Shown: positions 1-8,554 of the stretch, piece after piece
Position numbering within the stretch: position 1 is the stretch's first letter
Layout: the number at the start of each line of letters is the position of its first letter
Assembly (NCBI RefSeq): GCF_021233055.1
Contig: NZ_CP089538.1
Location: forward strand, 1,407,501 to 1,471,500
Reading direction: 5' to 3'
Length of the DNA: 64,000 nt
Origin: Spirosoma oryzicola
Lineage (GTDB): Bacteria; Bacteroidota; Bacteroidia; Cytophagales; Spirosomataceae
Notes under the pieces: generated by a model
Told to the model about the DNA's origin: nothing
Seen by the model: only the letters and a program-made list of their open reading frames with translations
Database searches by the model: none
Translations under genes and position numbers: made by a program

Positions 1-1640
1 ACCTTGTAAACAGAATTGATAATGCGGGGCGTGTCGTCCAGCCCTTTCAGAATCTGCTGCGTCTGGCTGTTCTTGGCGTCCTGCCGTAGTTGTAGGTAAC
101 TGTTCCGCATTGGCCCTTCAACCTTCTGATCGTACGAAACGCCGAGCAGACTGGCTAGTCCGAAGTCGGGCCGTTGTTTGCCTTCTTCGTCGTACAGCGA
201 TGTTTCAAACGTAGCCACCAAACTCCCGCCATTGTCCACGAAGGCCTGTAACTGCTTGCACTGGGCGTCGGAAAGAGCCGCAATGTTAGGCAGAATCAAC
301 AGCTTGAACCGCTTGAGGTCATCGGGTGTCAGCAAACGGTCGTTTACCATGTCGAACGGAACGCGGCTTTCAACCAGCGTGTGGTAGATTCCGTCGAGAT
401 GATCACCACTTTTCTGCTGCCAGGGTTTACCGCCGTAATTCCGATCCGTCTGTTCGGAATAGACAACGCCGACGCGGGCCAGCGATGCCGTGTTACGCAG
501 GTACGATTCGTTCTTGTGGTACCCTTCGTACAGGTTAGCTACGGCTTCCATCCACCGCTTGTCGTAAATATCGCCCCCAAACTTCACGAAGCAGGGCCGC
601 ATCCCGTTGGCGGTTCCTTCGGCGGCCCAAATCCGGATTTCGGCGTCGCTTTGCACCGAATCTTTCCAACGGAATTCTTCTTCGATACCAACGCTGAAAA
701 TACCGATTAAGGGTTTCAGGCCCAGCGTCGAGCGCAATTCTTTCGCTCCTTTCCCGTTAGCCCAGGGTGGTGCCAAACCCCGGCGGGCCTGCTGATCGGC
801 AAAGAACAGATCGGCTTCTTTACCCGTCGTAACTTTATCCGGGAATCCGTTCGGGATGAAGCGGGCGGTTGGTTTCTTTTTGCGAATGTCCGCGTCCCAA
901 ACCGCCCACAGTTCCCGCAATCGTTTCATGCGCCATTCCGCCCATTTGCGGTAGGTCGGGTCTAGCTTCTCGGTTTTCTGGGGCAGCTCTAACCCCGAAT
1001 ACGCTTTGAAATTGGTTTTGCAGTGTGCGCAGTAGCAGACATCATGCCCGTGCCAGCGATTTGAGAAGATGCCTTCGGGGGAGAAGTTGTCCATGATTTC
1101 CGCATTCACCCGTGTCATAAACTCAAAGTTGTAAGGCCCCAGCGCGCAGGTTACCCACAAATCGGGATTCGCCCAGTGGCGACGTTTTTTTCCGTCGGCG
1201 GTTACCGCAATCCAGTCGGGGTGCGCGTCGTAAACGTCCTGACGAGCCGCGTGAGGGTCGGTACGCAGCATGATCTTCATACCCTGTTTTCTACAACCTT
1301 CCACCAGATAGCCCAGCGTATTCGTATTGCCCATAAAATCGCTGCGGTGGTGTAGCGGAATGTTGGTCGGGTAGAACGCGACAATGCCACCCGCGCTCAG
1401 CAAAGCGCCATCGGCGTGAATACGCTTGAAGTAAGCCAGCCAGAAATCGGGATCATAGTGGCCGGGGTCCCGTTCGACAAAGGCTAACTGTGCCCACCGC
1501 ATGGGGCCGTCGAGCCAGTAGGATTCAGGGGGTGCTACATGATTCGTCAACAAAGGCGAACCCGCCCACACGGACGCTCCCGAGAAGGCGAAGGAACCTC
1601 CCAACAAACCGGTTGTCTTTATGAAATTTCTTCTTTCCAT
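1..1640 (-). CDS. Tat-exported glycosidase-like protein (partial, C-terminus beyond left edge)
   Basis: The frame is open from an ATG at 1640 to the window edge, about 546 codons. The N-terminus has a twin-arginine signal (MERRNFIK, then a Gly/Leu/Ser-rich hydrophobic stretch), so export by Tat is likely. The body reads like a TIM-barrel glycosidase of the GHL6 or beta-galactosidase-trimerisation type: a motif FSNRWHGHDVCYCAHC at about residues 193-208, and near the left edge a GATase-like stretch (LILPNIAALS, VDNGGSLVAT) as found in beta-galactosidase trimerisation domains. The substrate cannot be told. The gene stands alone at its 5' side; the next gene, on the same strand, ends 301 bases upstream of its start with palindromes in between. 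The family assignment is inference from motifs; the catalytic acids were not identified. Confidence 0.6.
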   Translation of the reverse strand, partial: MERRNFIKTTGLLGGSFAFSGASVWAGSPLLTNHVAPPESYWLDGPMRWAQLAFVERDPGHYDPDFWLAYFKRIHADGALLSAGGIVAFYPTNIPLHHRSDFMGNTNTLGYLVEGCRKQGMKIMLRTDPHAARQDVYDAHPDWIAVTADGKKRRHWANPDLWVTCALGPYNFEFMTRVNAEIMDNFSPEGIFSNRWHGHDVCYCAHCKTNFKAYSGLELPQKTEKLDPTYRKWAEWRMKRLRELWAVWDADIRKKKPTARFIPNGFPDKVTTGKEADLFFADQQARRGLAPPWANGKGAKELRSTLGLKPLIGIFSVGIEEEFRWKDSVQSDAEIRIWAAEGTANGMRPCFVKFGGDIYDKRWMEAVANLYEGYHKNESYLRNTASLARVGVVYSEQTDRNYGGKPWQQKSGDHLDGIYHTLVESRVPFDMVNDRLLTPDDLKRFKLLILPNIAALSDAQCKQLQAFVDNGGSLVATFETSLYDEEGKQRPDFGLASLLGVSYDQKVEGPMRNSYLQLRQDAKNSQTQQILKGLDDTPRIINSVYK

Positions 1641-1941
1641 ACAGAATCGTGAGGCTGAGTCCTCACGTTAGGATTTGGGTATAGGAATCGTCTGGTTGAA
1701 AACGGTGGGGCTGGATGGGTAAAACCGATCGATACGGGAAAATATCTGAACGTCCGCTGGTTTAGTAGTGTAGGTAGGCGGAGTCAGGTAATGACAAGCA
1801 AAGGATTTTCGCGTGGTGTCGGTTTCTCAAAACCGACACCACCATAGAAGGGTATCAGATTGGGGCAAATCCAATAGTTCAGACAATACTGGTTCTCAAA
1901 CCGCACGGGAGGCCCCGCCGACTCCACCGTCAAATGACTTT
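1641..1941. repeat. Intergenic region with two extragenic palindromes
   Basis: This 301-base gap contains two hairpins. At 1648-1667, CGTGAGG and CCTCACG flank a six-base loop, directly upstream of the Tat protein start. At 1815-1840 two 11-base arms (GGTGTCGGTTT and its complement) flank a CTCA loop. Sequence from about 1815 to 1925 is closely similar to sequence near 4411-4560 on the other side of the dehydrogenase pair. The hairpin at 1815-1840 could also end transcription of the GMC gene, although no clear T-run follows. No ORF here looks real. Confidence 0.6.
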
Positions 1942-3651
1942 TCAGAGATTCCGTGCTTTCAACTGCTCAACGGCGTAGCTGGCGGCCCGCGCTGTCAGTG
2001 CCATGTATGTCAGTGATGGATTGACGTTGGAAGCCGAAGTCATAGCTGATCCGTCGGTTACAAACACGTTTTTGCAGGCATGTACCTGATTGAATTTGTT
2101 CAGGATCGATGTTTTGGGGTCTTTACCCATACGTGCCGTTCCCATCTCGTGAATGCCCAATCCCATGTGTGCAACGGGGTTATCGTAAGCAACCACGTTT
2201 TTGAAACCGGCTGCTTCAAGCATTTCGGCTCCGTCGTTCATGATGTCCTTCCGCATTGCCCGTTCGTTTTCGCCGAAATCGGCATCGAACACAACCTGCG
2301 GTAAACTCCATTTATCGGTCTGGTCGTTGCTCAGGGTAAAACGGTTGTTCGGATCAGGTAAGACTTCGCCAAAGCCGCTGAGGTTGATTTTCCAGGGACC
2401 GGGCTGCGTCATCTTTTTCTTGAAATCAGCGCCGAAGCCCGTTTCTGCTGCCCCCCGCGACCAGTCGGCTCGTGTCGCTCCGCCCTGGTAGCCAAAGCCG
2501 CGCAGGTAGCTGCGTTTGTCGGTGCCCCAGTTGCGGAAGCGCGGGATGTACAAACTACCCGGACGAGCCCCAAAAAAGTAATCGTCTTCAAAACCATCGA
2601 TGTCTCCACGCGCGCCGATAGCCAGGTGGTGGTCCATCAAGTTGCGGCCTAGCTGATCGCTGTCATTACCGAGCCCGGTCGGGAAGCGGGCCGACTTGGA
2701 GTTCATCAAAATAGAGGTAGAGCCAATGGTTCCGGCATTCAGGAATAGCACTTTGGCGTAAAAGTCCCGCACTTCCATTGTGTTCTGATCGATTACCCGT
2801 ACGCCTTTGGCTTTCTGAGCTTTATCGTCCAATATAATTTCTTTGACAATCGCGTTGTGGACAATGGTTACCCGGTTGGTTCGACGAGCCGCCGGAAGCG
2901 TAGCGGCCAGCGAACTGAAATACGCGCCGAACGGACAACCCCGCGTACACCGGTTGCGGAACTGGCAGGTAGCCCGGCCCACCGCCGAATGCACCGGCTG
3001 CGGCTTGGTCAGGTGAGCGACCCGGCCAATGGTGATCGGGCGATTGAGCTTCTGAGCTACCGATTTTTTTAAATGCAGTTCGGGGGCCGTCATCGCCATC
3101 GGGGGCAGAAAATTACTGTCCGGCAACACCGCCAGCCCTTCGGCCTGCCCGCTGATGCCGACGAATTTTTCGACGTAATTGTACCAGGGAACAAGGTCCG
3201 CGTAGCGAATGGGCCAGTCGACGCCAAGGCCCTGTTTGGCGTTTGCCAGAAAATCTTCTTCATTCCAGCGGTACGTGTGCTTACCCCACAGCAGTGATTT
3301 ACCACCCGTATGGTAGGCCCGAATCCAGTTGAATGGCCGCTTCTGCACGTACGGATTTTCTTTATCGTTGGTGAAGAAGAATTGCGAACCTTCTTTGGCT
3401 GAGAAGTACATGGTCGCGTAATGTTCTTCGGCGGCTACAATGGGTATTTTGCCGCGATGTTCAAATTCCCAAGGGTCGCTGAAGGCTGTTTTATAATCTT
3501 CGACGTGCTTCAGTTCGTAGCCCCGTTCGAGTACCAGCACCTTCAACCCTTTTTCAGCTAGTTCCTTAGCGGCCCAGCCGCCGGTCATGCCCGACCCGAC
3601 AACAATGGCATCGTAGGTCTGATCTTTGTCTGCTTTGAGATTCAGGTTCAT
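1942..3651 (-). CDS. GMC family FAD-dependent oxidoreductase (dehydrogenase large subunit)
   Basis: A 569-residue flavoprotein. Residues 14-44 hold the Rossmann FAD motif (VVGSGMTGGWAAKEL) and the C-terminus carries the GMC signature (GIHEMGTARMG, then NVFVTDGSAM and NPSLTYMAL), with the two conserved active-site positions expected in that last stretch. Such proteins oxidise sugars, sugar acids or alcohols and pass electrons to a membrane cytochrome. There is no signal peptide; co-export with the Tat-carrying small subunit encoded just upstream is the usual arrangement for gluconate 2-dehydrogenase-type complexes. The gap to that gene is 57 bases and holds a short palindrome. No cytochrome c subunit is adjacent. 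The substrate is unknown. Confidence 0.88.
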   Translation of the reverse strand: MNLNLKADKDQTYDAIVVGSGMTGGWAAKELAEKGLKVLVLERGYELKHVEDYKTAFSDPWEFEHRGKIPIVAAEEHYATMYFSAKEGSQFFFTNDKENPYVQKRPFNWIRAYHTGGKSLLWGKHTYRWNEEDFLANAKQGLGVDWPIRYADLVPWYNYVEKFVGISGQAEGLAVLPDSNFLPPMAMTAPELHLKKSVAQKLNRPITIGRVAHLTKPQPVHSAVGRATCQFRNRCTRGCPFGAYFSSLAATLPAARRTNRVTIVHNAIVKEIILDDKAQKAKGVRVIDQNTMEVRDFYAKVLFLNAGTIGSTSILMNSKSARFPTGLGNDSDQLGRNLMDHHLAIGARGDIDGFEDDYFFGARPGSLYIPRFRNWGTDKRSYLRGFGYQGGATRADWSRGAAETGFGADFKKKMTQPGPWKINLSGFGEVLPDPNNRFTLSNDQTDKWSLPQVVFDADFGENERAMRKDIMNDGAEMLEAAGFKNVVAYDNPVAHMGLGIHEMGTARMGKDPKTSILNKFNQVHACKNVFVTDGSAMTSASNVNPSLTYMALTARAASYAVEQLKARNL

Positions 3652-3684
3652 AAAAATCGTACAAGAGTATGTGTTTCCCGCAGC

Positions 3685-3701
3685 GTGGACCAGTGGTCCA
3701 C
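3685..3701. repeat. Short extragenic palindrome (GTGGACCA/TGGTCCAC)
   Basis: Two perfect 8-base arms are separated by a single G, in the 57-base gap between the small-subunit stop and the GMC start. As DNA it is a near-perfect dyad that could bind a dimeric protein; as RNA the loop is too tight unless the stem opens. It resembles the other palindromes in this part of the window in beginning with GTG and a GGAC core. Confidence 0.55.
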
Positions 3702-3708
3702 ATTACTG

Positions 3709-4293
3709 TTAAGCTTGATTGCCGTACATGAAATCTTTCTGGCCCGGTTTGATCTTGATCGCTTCGAACTTCCCCGGAATGGGTTGATAATCAAACGACG
3801 CTTTTACGCCTACTTCGGAGGTGAAATAACCGAGCAGGGTCAACTCTTTGGTGATAAGCCAGAAAGTCGGGTTCGTGCTTTTTTGGGCGTCGGCTTCGAT
3901 TTGCTTCAGCAATGCGGTCTGCTGGTCGGTGGAAAGCGTGACGAAATTTTTACGTTCCAGGTCGCTGACACCCGCCAGGAAAATGTCCTGCGCGGCTTTT
4001 GTGTAGCAGTCGCGGAGCATTACGTCCATGAAGTCGGGCACGCCCGCGTCGAGCGCACCAGGCGATTCCACGCGGGGCGATTCCACGCCGGGAGACACGG
4101 TTCGGGGGATGATCAATTCGGCGACTCGGCCCATAAGTTCATGTTGCGTTTCGCTCAAAAACTTGCCTGTTGGCGTACCTGCTGATGTGGTTTTTGCTAT
4201 CTGCTCCCACCGATTCATCGCCTGTAGAGTCGGGGCCGAAAAGACTCCGCCCAGCATCCAGGCTACCTGCGTTACTGCTTGCCGTCTGTTCAT
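3709..4293 (-). CDS. Gluconate 2-dehydrogenase subunit 3 family protein
   Basis: A 194-residue protein with a Tat-type N-terminus (MNRRQAVTQVAWMLGG) and the length and pattern of the small subunit of membrane gluconate 2-dehydrogenase-like complexes (ELMGRVAELIIPRT near residue 55, PDFMDVMLRDCY near residue 90). In this family the small subunit is thought to help export and mature the flavoprotein. It is transcribed first, followed after 57 bases by the GMC gene, so the two very likely form an operon. Residues 66-80 contain a short internal duplication (SPGVESPRVESPGA), an in-frame repeat that may vary between strains. Family assignment is good; physiological substrate is unknown. Confidence 0.8.
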   Translation of the reverse strand: MNRRQAVTQVAWMLGGVFSAPTLQAMNRWEQIAKTTSAGTPTGKFLSETQHELMGRVAELIIPRTVSPGVESPRVESPGALDAGVPDFMDVMLRDCYTKAAQDIFLAGVSDLERKNFVTLSTDQQTALLKQIEADAQKSTNPTFWLITKELTLLGYFTSEVGVKASFDYQPIPGKFEAIKIKPGQKDFMYGNQA

Positions 4294-4778
4294 TCGTTAT
4301 AGGCTTGTTAACTAAATATCGTTGGTTGTCTTTTAGTATTCGTTGGTGTCCGATTTCCAAACCAGTGTTGTCCGAAATCCGTAAAACGCGTGATAGGGTG
4401 CTGGGTGAGTGGTGTCGGCGGGGCCGCCCGCGCGGTTCTTAAAACCGACACACATTGCTGACGCCAAGGGTCGGTTTTGAGAAACCGACACCACCCTAGA
4501 AGGACATCGAATTGGGGCAAATCCAACAGTTCGGGCAATATTGATTCTCAAATCAGACTCCACTGAAAGCTAAAAGGCAGATCTATCCAATTCATACCCA
4601 GAATTTTGCTTAACCTTTCTTCTTTATTGCTTACGGCCTGGCTGGCCCAACGGATACGGGAAAAGACAGTCGAACGGTAAACATTTTCGCAATCGGTCAG
4701 TCGATTTGCGCGGTTTGTCAGCGACTACCCCCGGTGTTTGCAGGACCTTTGTCATGTACTAATTAATCGGCAAAGGCC
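4294..4778. repeat. Intergenic region with second copy of the GTGTCGG palindromic repeat
   Basis: A 485-base gap between divergent genes. Bases about 4411-4560 hold a composite repeat: GGTGTCGG at 4411 with its complement near 4443-4451, a GC-rich core, and a hairpin of TCGGTTT and AAACCGA arms with loop TGAG at 4471-4488. The stretch after it (about 4490-4545) matches 1839-1895 closely. The loop is the reverse complement of the loop in the other copy. Divergent promoters for the dehydrogenase pair and the epimerase should also lie here; I could not place them. Confidence 0.6.
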
Positions 4779-5816
4779 ATGAATACGACCCCTAAACATC
4801 TTCCATCCATACTCGTCCTTGGCGCAACCGGTAGCATCGGCTACGCTGTAACCGTCAACCTGCTTGCCCGTCGGCTTCCCGTTACGATCTTGGTTCGAAA
4901 CCGCGCCAAAGCGGATGCGTTGTTTCCCCATCAGCCAACGCTTACCATCGTTGAAGGGGACGCTCAGGATGCCGATCTGCTGAACCGGGTGGCGCTGGAC
5001 AAGGATTTTATTTTTCACGGCATCAACTACCGGTACGATCAGTGGTTTGGTAATATGGATACCGTGACCCAAAAGGTCATCGACGCGGCTGCTCAGAACC
5101 AGGCGACTATCGTGTTTCCGGGAAATGTTTACAACTTCGGGAACACGAAAACACCCATTCGGGAAGATAGCCAGCCCAATCCCTGTTCGCGAAAAGGCCA
5201 GTTGCGCGTTGACATCGAAACACAACTGGAACAAGCCGCTGCTGCCGGTCGGTGTCGGGTGATCAATGTCAGACTGCCGGATTTCTGGGGACCTAATGTC
5301 CTCAACGATGGGGTCGCCCCGATCTTTAACAACGCCTTGCGCGGAAAGGCGCTTCCCTGGCTGGTAAACGTTGATATTCCGCACCAATCGGTTTTTACCC
5401 CGGATGCTGCCGAAATCATTGCCCGGCTTATGCTGCGTGATTGGACGCTGGAGCGGTCATCGACGACACCTTATCAAGTCTGGAATTACGGCGGAACAAC
5501 ACTGCCGTCGATTCGTGGCTGGTTCGGCCAAATCAGCGGTCTGGTCGGGAAGCCATTGGGGGTGCAGGTTTACAGTCGGTTGTTTATCCGCCTAATGGGA
5601 CTATTCATGCCCGTGTTACGGGAAGTACGCGAGATGCTGTATCTCTACGAAAATACCGTTGTGCTTGATGACCAGAACGTACTTGCTGTATTTCCCGATT
5701 TTCAGCCTATCCCCATGAGACAGGCGTTGACCGAAACACTGACGTGGTTTGCCGAATACCAACAGCATCGCGCATTTACACCCGCAACCGGTAGCGTAAT
5801 TACAGTTTTAGACTAA
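4779..5816 (+). CDS. NAD-dependent epimerase/dehydratase family protein (atypical SDR)
   Basis: A 345-residue Rossmann protein with the extended or atypical SDR pattern: ILVLGATGSIGYAV at residues 11-24 for dinucleotide binding, an Asp-containing stretch (VEGDAQDADLL) near residue 61 and VFPGNVYNFGNT near residue 112 where the catalytic Tyr lies. It is likely a cytoplasmic NAD(P)-dependent sugar or isoprenoid-type reductase or epimerase; the substrate is not apparent. The start is the ATG at 4779. A DUF4260 gene begins 30 bases after its stop, suggesting co-transcription, and both converge on an AraC-type regulator. Confidence 0.82.
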   Translation: MNTTPKHLPSILVLGATGSIGYAVTVNLLARRLPVTILVRNRAKADALFPHQPTLTIVEGDAQDADLLNRVALDKDFIFHGINYRYDQWFGNMDTVTQKVIDAAAQNQATIVFPGNVYNFGNTKTPIREDSQPNPCSRKGQLRVDIETQLEQAAAAGRCRVINVRLPDFWGPNVLNDGVAPIFNNALRGKALPWLVNVDIPHQSVFTPDAAEIIARLMLRDWTLERSSTTPYQVWNYGGTTLPSIRGWFGQISGLVGKPLGVQVYSRLFIRLMGLFMPVLREVREMLYLYENTVVLDDQNVLAVFPDFQPIPMRQALTETLTWFAEYQQHRAFTPATGSVITVLD

Positions 5817-5846
5817 GCAGTCAAATTTTGACAAGAAATCTGTTTT

Positions 5847-6191
5847 ATGAAAACGCTATTGAAGTCCGAAGAATTGATTCAGTTTTTAGGGGCTATATAC
5901 CTGTTCTCCCAGGTGAATTTTGCCTGGTGGTGGTTCCCCGCGCTGCTGTTAGCGCCCGATTTAAGTATGATCGGCTACGCAGTAAATCCCGCTGTGGGAG
6001 CGGTTGTGTACAACATCGTTCACCACAAAGGGCTAGGAATTAGTATTGGGCTACTAGGATTGATGCTGGGTAACCAGAACCTGATGCTCGCGGGTATTAT
6101 CTTATTTGCCCATTCGAGTATGGATCGGGCACTGGGCTATGGTCTGAAGTATACCGATAGTTTCAAGCACACCAGTCTGGATAATCTGTAG
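5847..6191 (+). CDS. DUF4260 family membrane protein
   Basis: A 114-residue hydrophobic protein matching the DUF4260 pattern: aromatic-rich first membrane segment (FAWWWFPALLLAPDLSM), a middle helix and the conserved C-terminal HSSMDRALGYGLKY. About three or four membrane-spanning segments are visible. Its function is unknown. It follows the SDR gene by 30 bases and its stop lies only 5 bases from the stop of the convergent AraC gene, with no terminator hairpin between. Confidence 0.8.
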   Translation: MKTLLKSEELIQFLGAIYLFSQVNFAWWWFPALLLAPDLSMIGYAVNPAVGAVVYNIVHHKGLGISIGLLGLMLGNQNLMLAGIILFAHSSMDRALGYGLKYTDSFKHTSLDNL

Positions 6192-6196
6192 CTACC

Positions 6197-7315
6197 CTAC
6201 GCGACCTGAGCCAGTCGGTAAGCCCCCGGCGTCACACCCATCCATTTTTTGAACGACCGGAAGAAAACGCTTGGTTCGGCAAACCCCAGCAGATAGGCAA
6301 TGTCCGTTGTGCTGAGGTTTTGCTCGCGCAGATGTTGAACGGCCAGCTCTTTCCGAACGTCGTCCAGCAGTTGCTGGTACGTTGTGCCTTCGTCTTTGAG
6401 GTGAAGCTGTAACGTCCGAACGCCCATCGCCAGCCGGTCGGCAACGGTCGTTAGCGTTGGTTCTTCTCCTTTCATTAACCGGACGATCTGGGCTTTGACC
6501 CGACTGCTCAGCGAAGGGGCTTTAAGCTGATTGAGCAAAGCGGTTGCGTGCTGCTCAAACATCGCCGACAAGCTTGGGTTCGCGTTGAGCACTGGTGTGT
6601 CGAGCAGGGACGCGTCCAAGACCATTGCCGTTACATCCGCATCAAAGACCAGGCGGGCGGGGGCAAAAATGCGTTTATGCTCGCTCGTGTCAAGCGGACG
6701 CGGGTAGGCGAACCGAATCTCGCGAGCGGTCGTAGGAAGGCCCGTCAACGCCCGAATCGCCGACAAGTAAATGGATAGCTCGGAATTCAGTGTGTGTTCG
6801 GGATAAATAATGTCGGGACTGGTAATGCGCAGCGACAAAACGAACTGATCGTTCGCGTCGTCGGTATGGATCAGCGTACCGCTCGTCTGAACACCTTCAC
6901 AAGCAATGTCCTGGTACTGGCAGAGTTTCTCGAACGCTTTCCCCAGCGTGGGACTGTGCATCATCACGTAGGCCAGCACACCTACGGAAACCGGATTGAT
7001 CATTTCCCCTAATTTAAGCGCAATAGTCGTGTCACCGGTCACATCTATTATCGCGCGCCAGAGCGCCTGCACCTGCCGAATCTGAACGCGTCCATCCGGA
7101 TTACGCAGTTCGTCGGAGCTGATCCCTACGGCCTGCGCCAGCGCATGGGTATCGGCTCCGCGTTGCTGGGCGGCAAACAGGATTAAATTGATCGAAGCTA
7201 CGGAGAGCGTATGATTCGTAGAGGACGTAGACACGGGCGTTTGTTGAAAAAGTCTTTCGTAGGGAACAAGCAAGTCAGCGTAAGGCACTATTCGGATCAA
7301 GCAATGACTTGTCAA
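6197..7315 (-). CDS. AraC family transcriptional regulator (Arabinose_bd/OruR type)
   Basis: The C-terminal 90 residues are an AraC double helix-turn-helix (STTDIAYLLGFAEPSVFFRSF, ending MGVTPGAYR); the N-terminal 200 residues fit the arabinose-binding-like domain of OruR/ArgR-type AraC regulators, which sense small molecules. The longest frame begins with TTG at 7315, but the domain starts near SVASINLILFA, and a GTG at 7234 (346 residues) is a more natural start. The gene converges on the SDR/DUF4260 pair and is divergent from the GLPGLI gene at 7588, either of which may be its target. The inducer is unknown. Confidence 0.85.
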   Translation of the reverse strand: MTSHCLIRIVPYADLLVPYERLFQQTPVSTSSTNHTLSVASINLILFAAQQRGADTHALAQAVGISSDELRNPDGRVQIRQVQALWRAIIDVTGDTTIALKLGEMINPVSVGVLAYVMMHSPTLGKAFEKLCQYQDIACEGVQTSGTLIHTDDANDQFVLSLRITSPDIIYPEHTLNSELSIYLSAIRALTGLPTTAREIRFAYPRPLDTSEHKRIFAPARLVFDADVTAMVLDASLLDTPVLNANPSLSAMFEQHATALLNQLKAPSLSSRVKAQIVRLMKGEEPTLTTVADRLAMGVRTLQLHLKDEGTTYQQLLDDVRKELAVQHLREQNLSTTDIAYLLGFAEPSVFFRSFKKWMGVTPGAYRLAQVA

Positions 7316-7587
7316 TAACCAGGATCCTAACCTAAGCTATCTATCGCTGCAAGTTCTTAAAATACAACACGAACCGCAACAGCCGACCCATCTTATTCGG
7401 TAACGTTATGCAATAAGTGTCTGATTTGCATAAGACCAGTCTGTGGTCCGTTTTTGGAAGAACACGTCAGGCATTCGGTAGACAAAAATAGGAGTTTAAC
7501 GCCTATTTAGCGCCTTTTAACAAATCCTAACAGGCACGTCAATAGATTTTGTGCAACTTTTATGCACTAGTTTAACTCCTTGTCGTG

Positions 7588-8427
7588 ATGAAAACGTACT
7601 TAATCACCTTGTTAACCACTGGTTGGCTGGCTGCACTGTCTGCAACCGCTCAGACGACCCAATCGGGCAGCCCGATTTCGGGTAAAATCACCTACGAAGG
7701 CATGCGCCGGATTGATCGTTCGCAGATGCGGATGGTTGTCAACGGGCAGGAAGTTCGGCCGGGCAGCGCCGGAGCACCGGAAGCACCCGAAGGAATGCCT
7801 GAAGTCATTTCTTTTACGCAAAAACTCGTCTTCGCCGGAACGATGGCGAAAGAAGAACGGGACCGTCCGCAAAACATGATGTTCCGTCAGAACAGGGGCG
7901 GAGATAATGCTGATAATGCCGGTGGACCTCCACGCGGAATGCGAATGTCGCCCCCCTTCGAGCAGGATACGTATCTGGACCTGGCGAACAGAAAACGAAT
8001 CGATGTTATGACCGTCAAGCGCGATTCAACTAGCCAGATATACCGGTCAGAAAAGCCAATGCCAACGGCCAGCGATTGGCAGACGAGCGATAAGACCAAG
8101 AAAATAGCGGGTTTCACCTGCCACAAAGCGACGGCGACGCACCGCAAGGAAACGTACACCATTTGGTACACGACCGATTTGCCGTTCACGTATTCGCCCG
8201 TTGCCGATCTGACGCCACCAGCGGGCGTTGTGCTTCAGATCGAATCGGACAATCAGTCGTTTAAAGCTACGGGTATCTCGAAAGAAGCCGTAGACGCTGT
8301 GGCTGTAGAACCTCCTGCTAGTGCCAAAGTCATCTCGGCGGAAGAAATGGAGCAGGTTCGCCGAAAATCAATGGCCGATTTTCGCCAGCGCATGATGTCG
8401 TCAATGCCGGGTATGGAACGTAACTAA
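7588..8427 (+). CDS. GLPGLI family secreted protein
   Basis: A 279-residue exported protein with a Sec signal peptide (cleavage near SATAQ, residue about 22). The domain pattern is GLPGLI: ISGKITYEGM at the N-terminus, DKTKKIAGFTCHKATA in the middle and YTIWYTTDLPF with a conserved Trp-Tyr pair. A Gly/Asn/Arg-rich low-complexity insert lies near residues 95-120. GLPGLI proteins are periplasmic or outer-membrane proteins of Bacteroidota, usually encoded beside a TonB-type barrel, exactly as here. The frame could start at GTG 7585, but the adjacent ATG 7588 is the better start. Role unknown; possible link to metal homeostasis or surface processes is inference. Confidence 0.85.
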   Translation: MKTYLITLLTTGWLAALSATAQTTQSGSPISGKITYEGMRRIDRSQMRMVVNGQEVRPGSAGAPEAPEGMPEVISFTQKLVFAGTMAKEERDRPQNMMFRQNRGGDNADNAGGPPRGMRMSPPFEQDTYLDLANRKRIDVMTVKRDSTSQIYRSEKPMPTASDWQTSDKTKKIAGFTCHKATATHRKETYTIWYTTDLPFTYSPVADLTPPAGVVLQIESDNQSFKATGISKEAVDAVAVEPPASAKVISAEEMEQVRRKSMADFRQRMMSSMPGMERN

Positions 8428-8444
8428 AACGCAGCGGTGTAACA

Positions 8445-8459
8445 CGGACAAGATGTCCG
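8445..8459. repeat. Extragenic palindrome (CGGACA/TGTCCG)
   Basis: Perfect 6-base arms around AGA, inside a larger imperfect palindrome spanning about 8432-8481 (GCAG-GGTGTA on the left against TACACC-TGC on the right). It lies 17 bases after the GLPGLI stop and before the barrel gene. There is no T-run, so a terminator is not supported; it fits the local class of extragenic palindromes. Confidence 0.5.
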
Positions 8460-8554
8460 CACCACCGCGCTACACCTGCACATGATACCATCAATGCCCA
8501 CATAACGTGGCGATGCGGCATACCGACATCCTGCGTTACCATCACACTACAAAC

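Noticed and set aside
1813..2016. Small plus-strand ORF over the repeat at 1813
   Set aside because: It is made of repeat sequence and the antisense of the GMC gene end, with no recognisable protein features.
1815..4560. Composite transposon around the dehydrogenase genes
   Set aside because: The flanking repeats are short palindromes with no transposase gene, terminal inverted repeats of IS type or target duplication that I can see.
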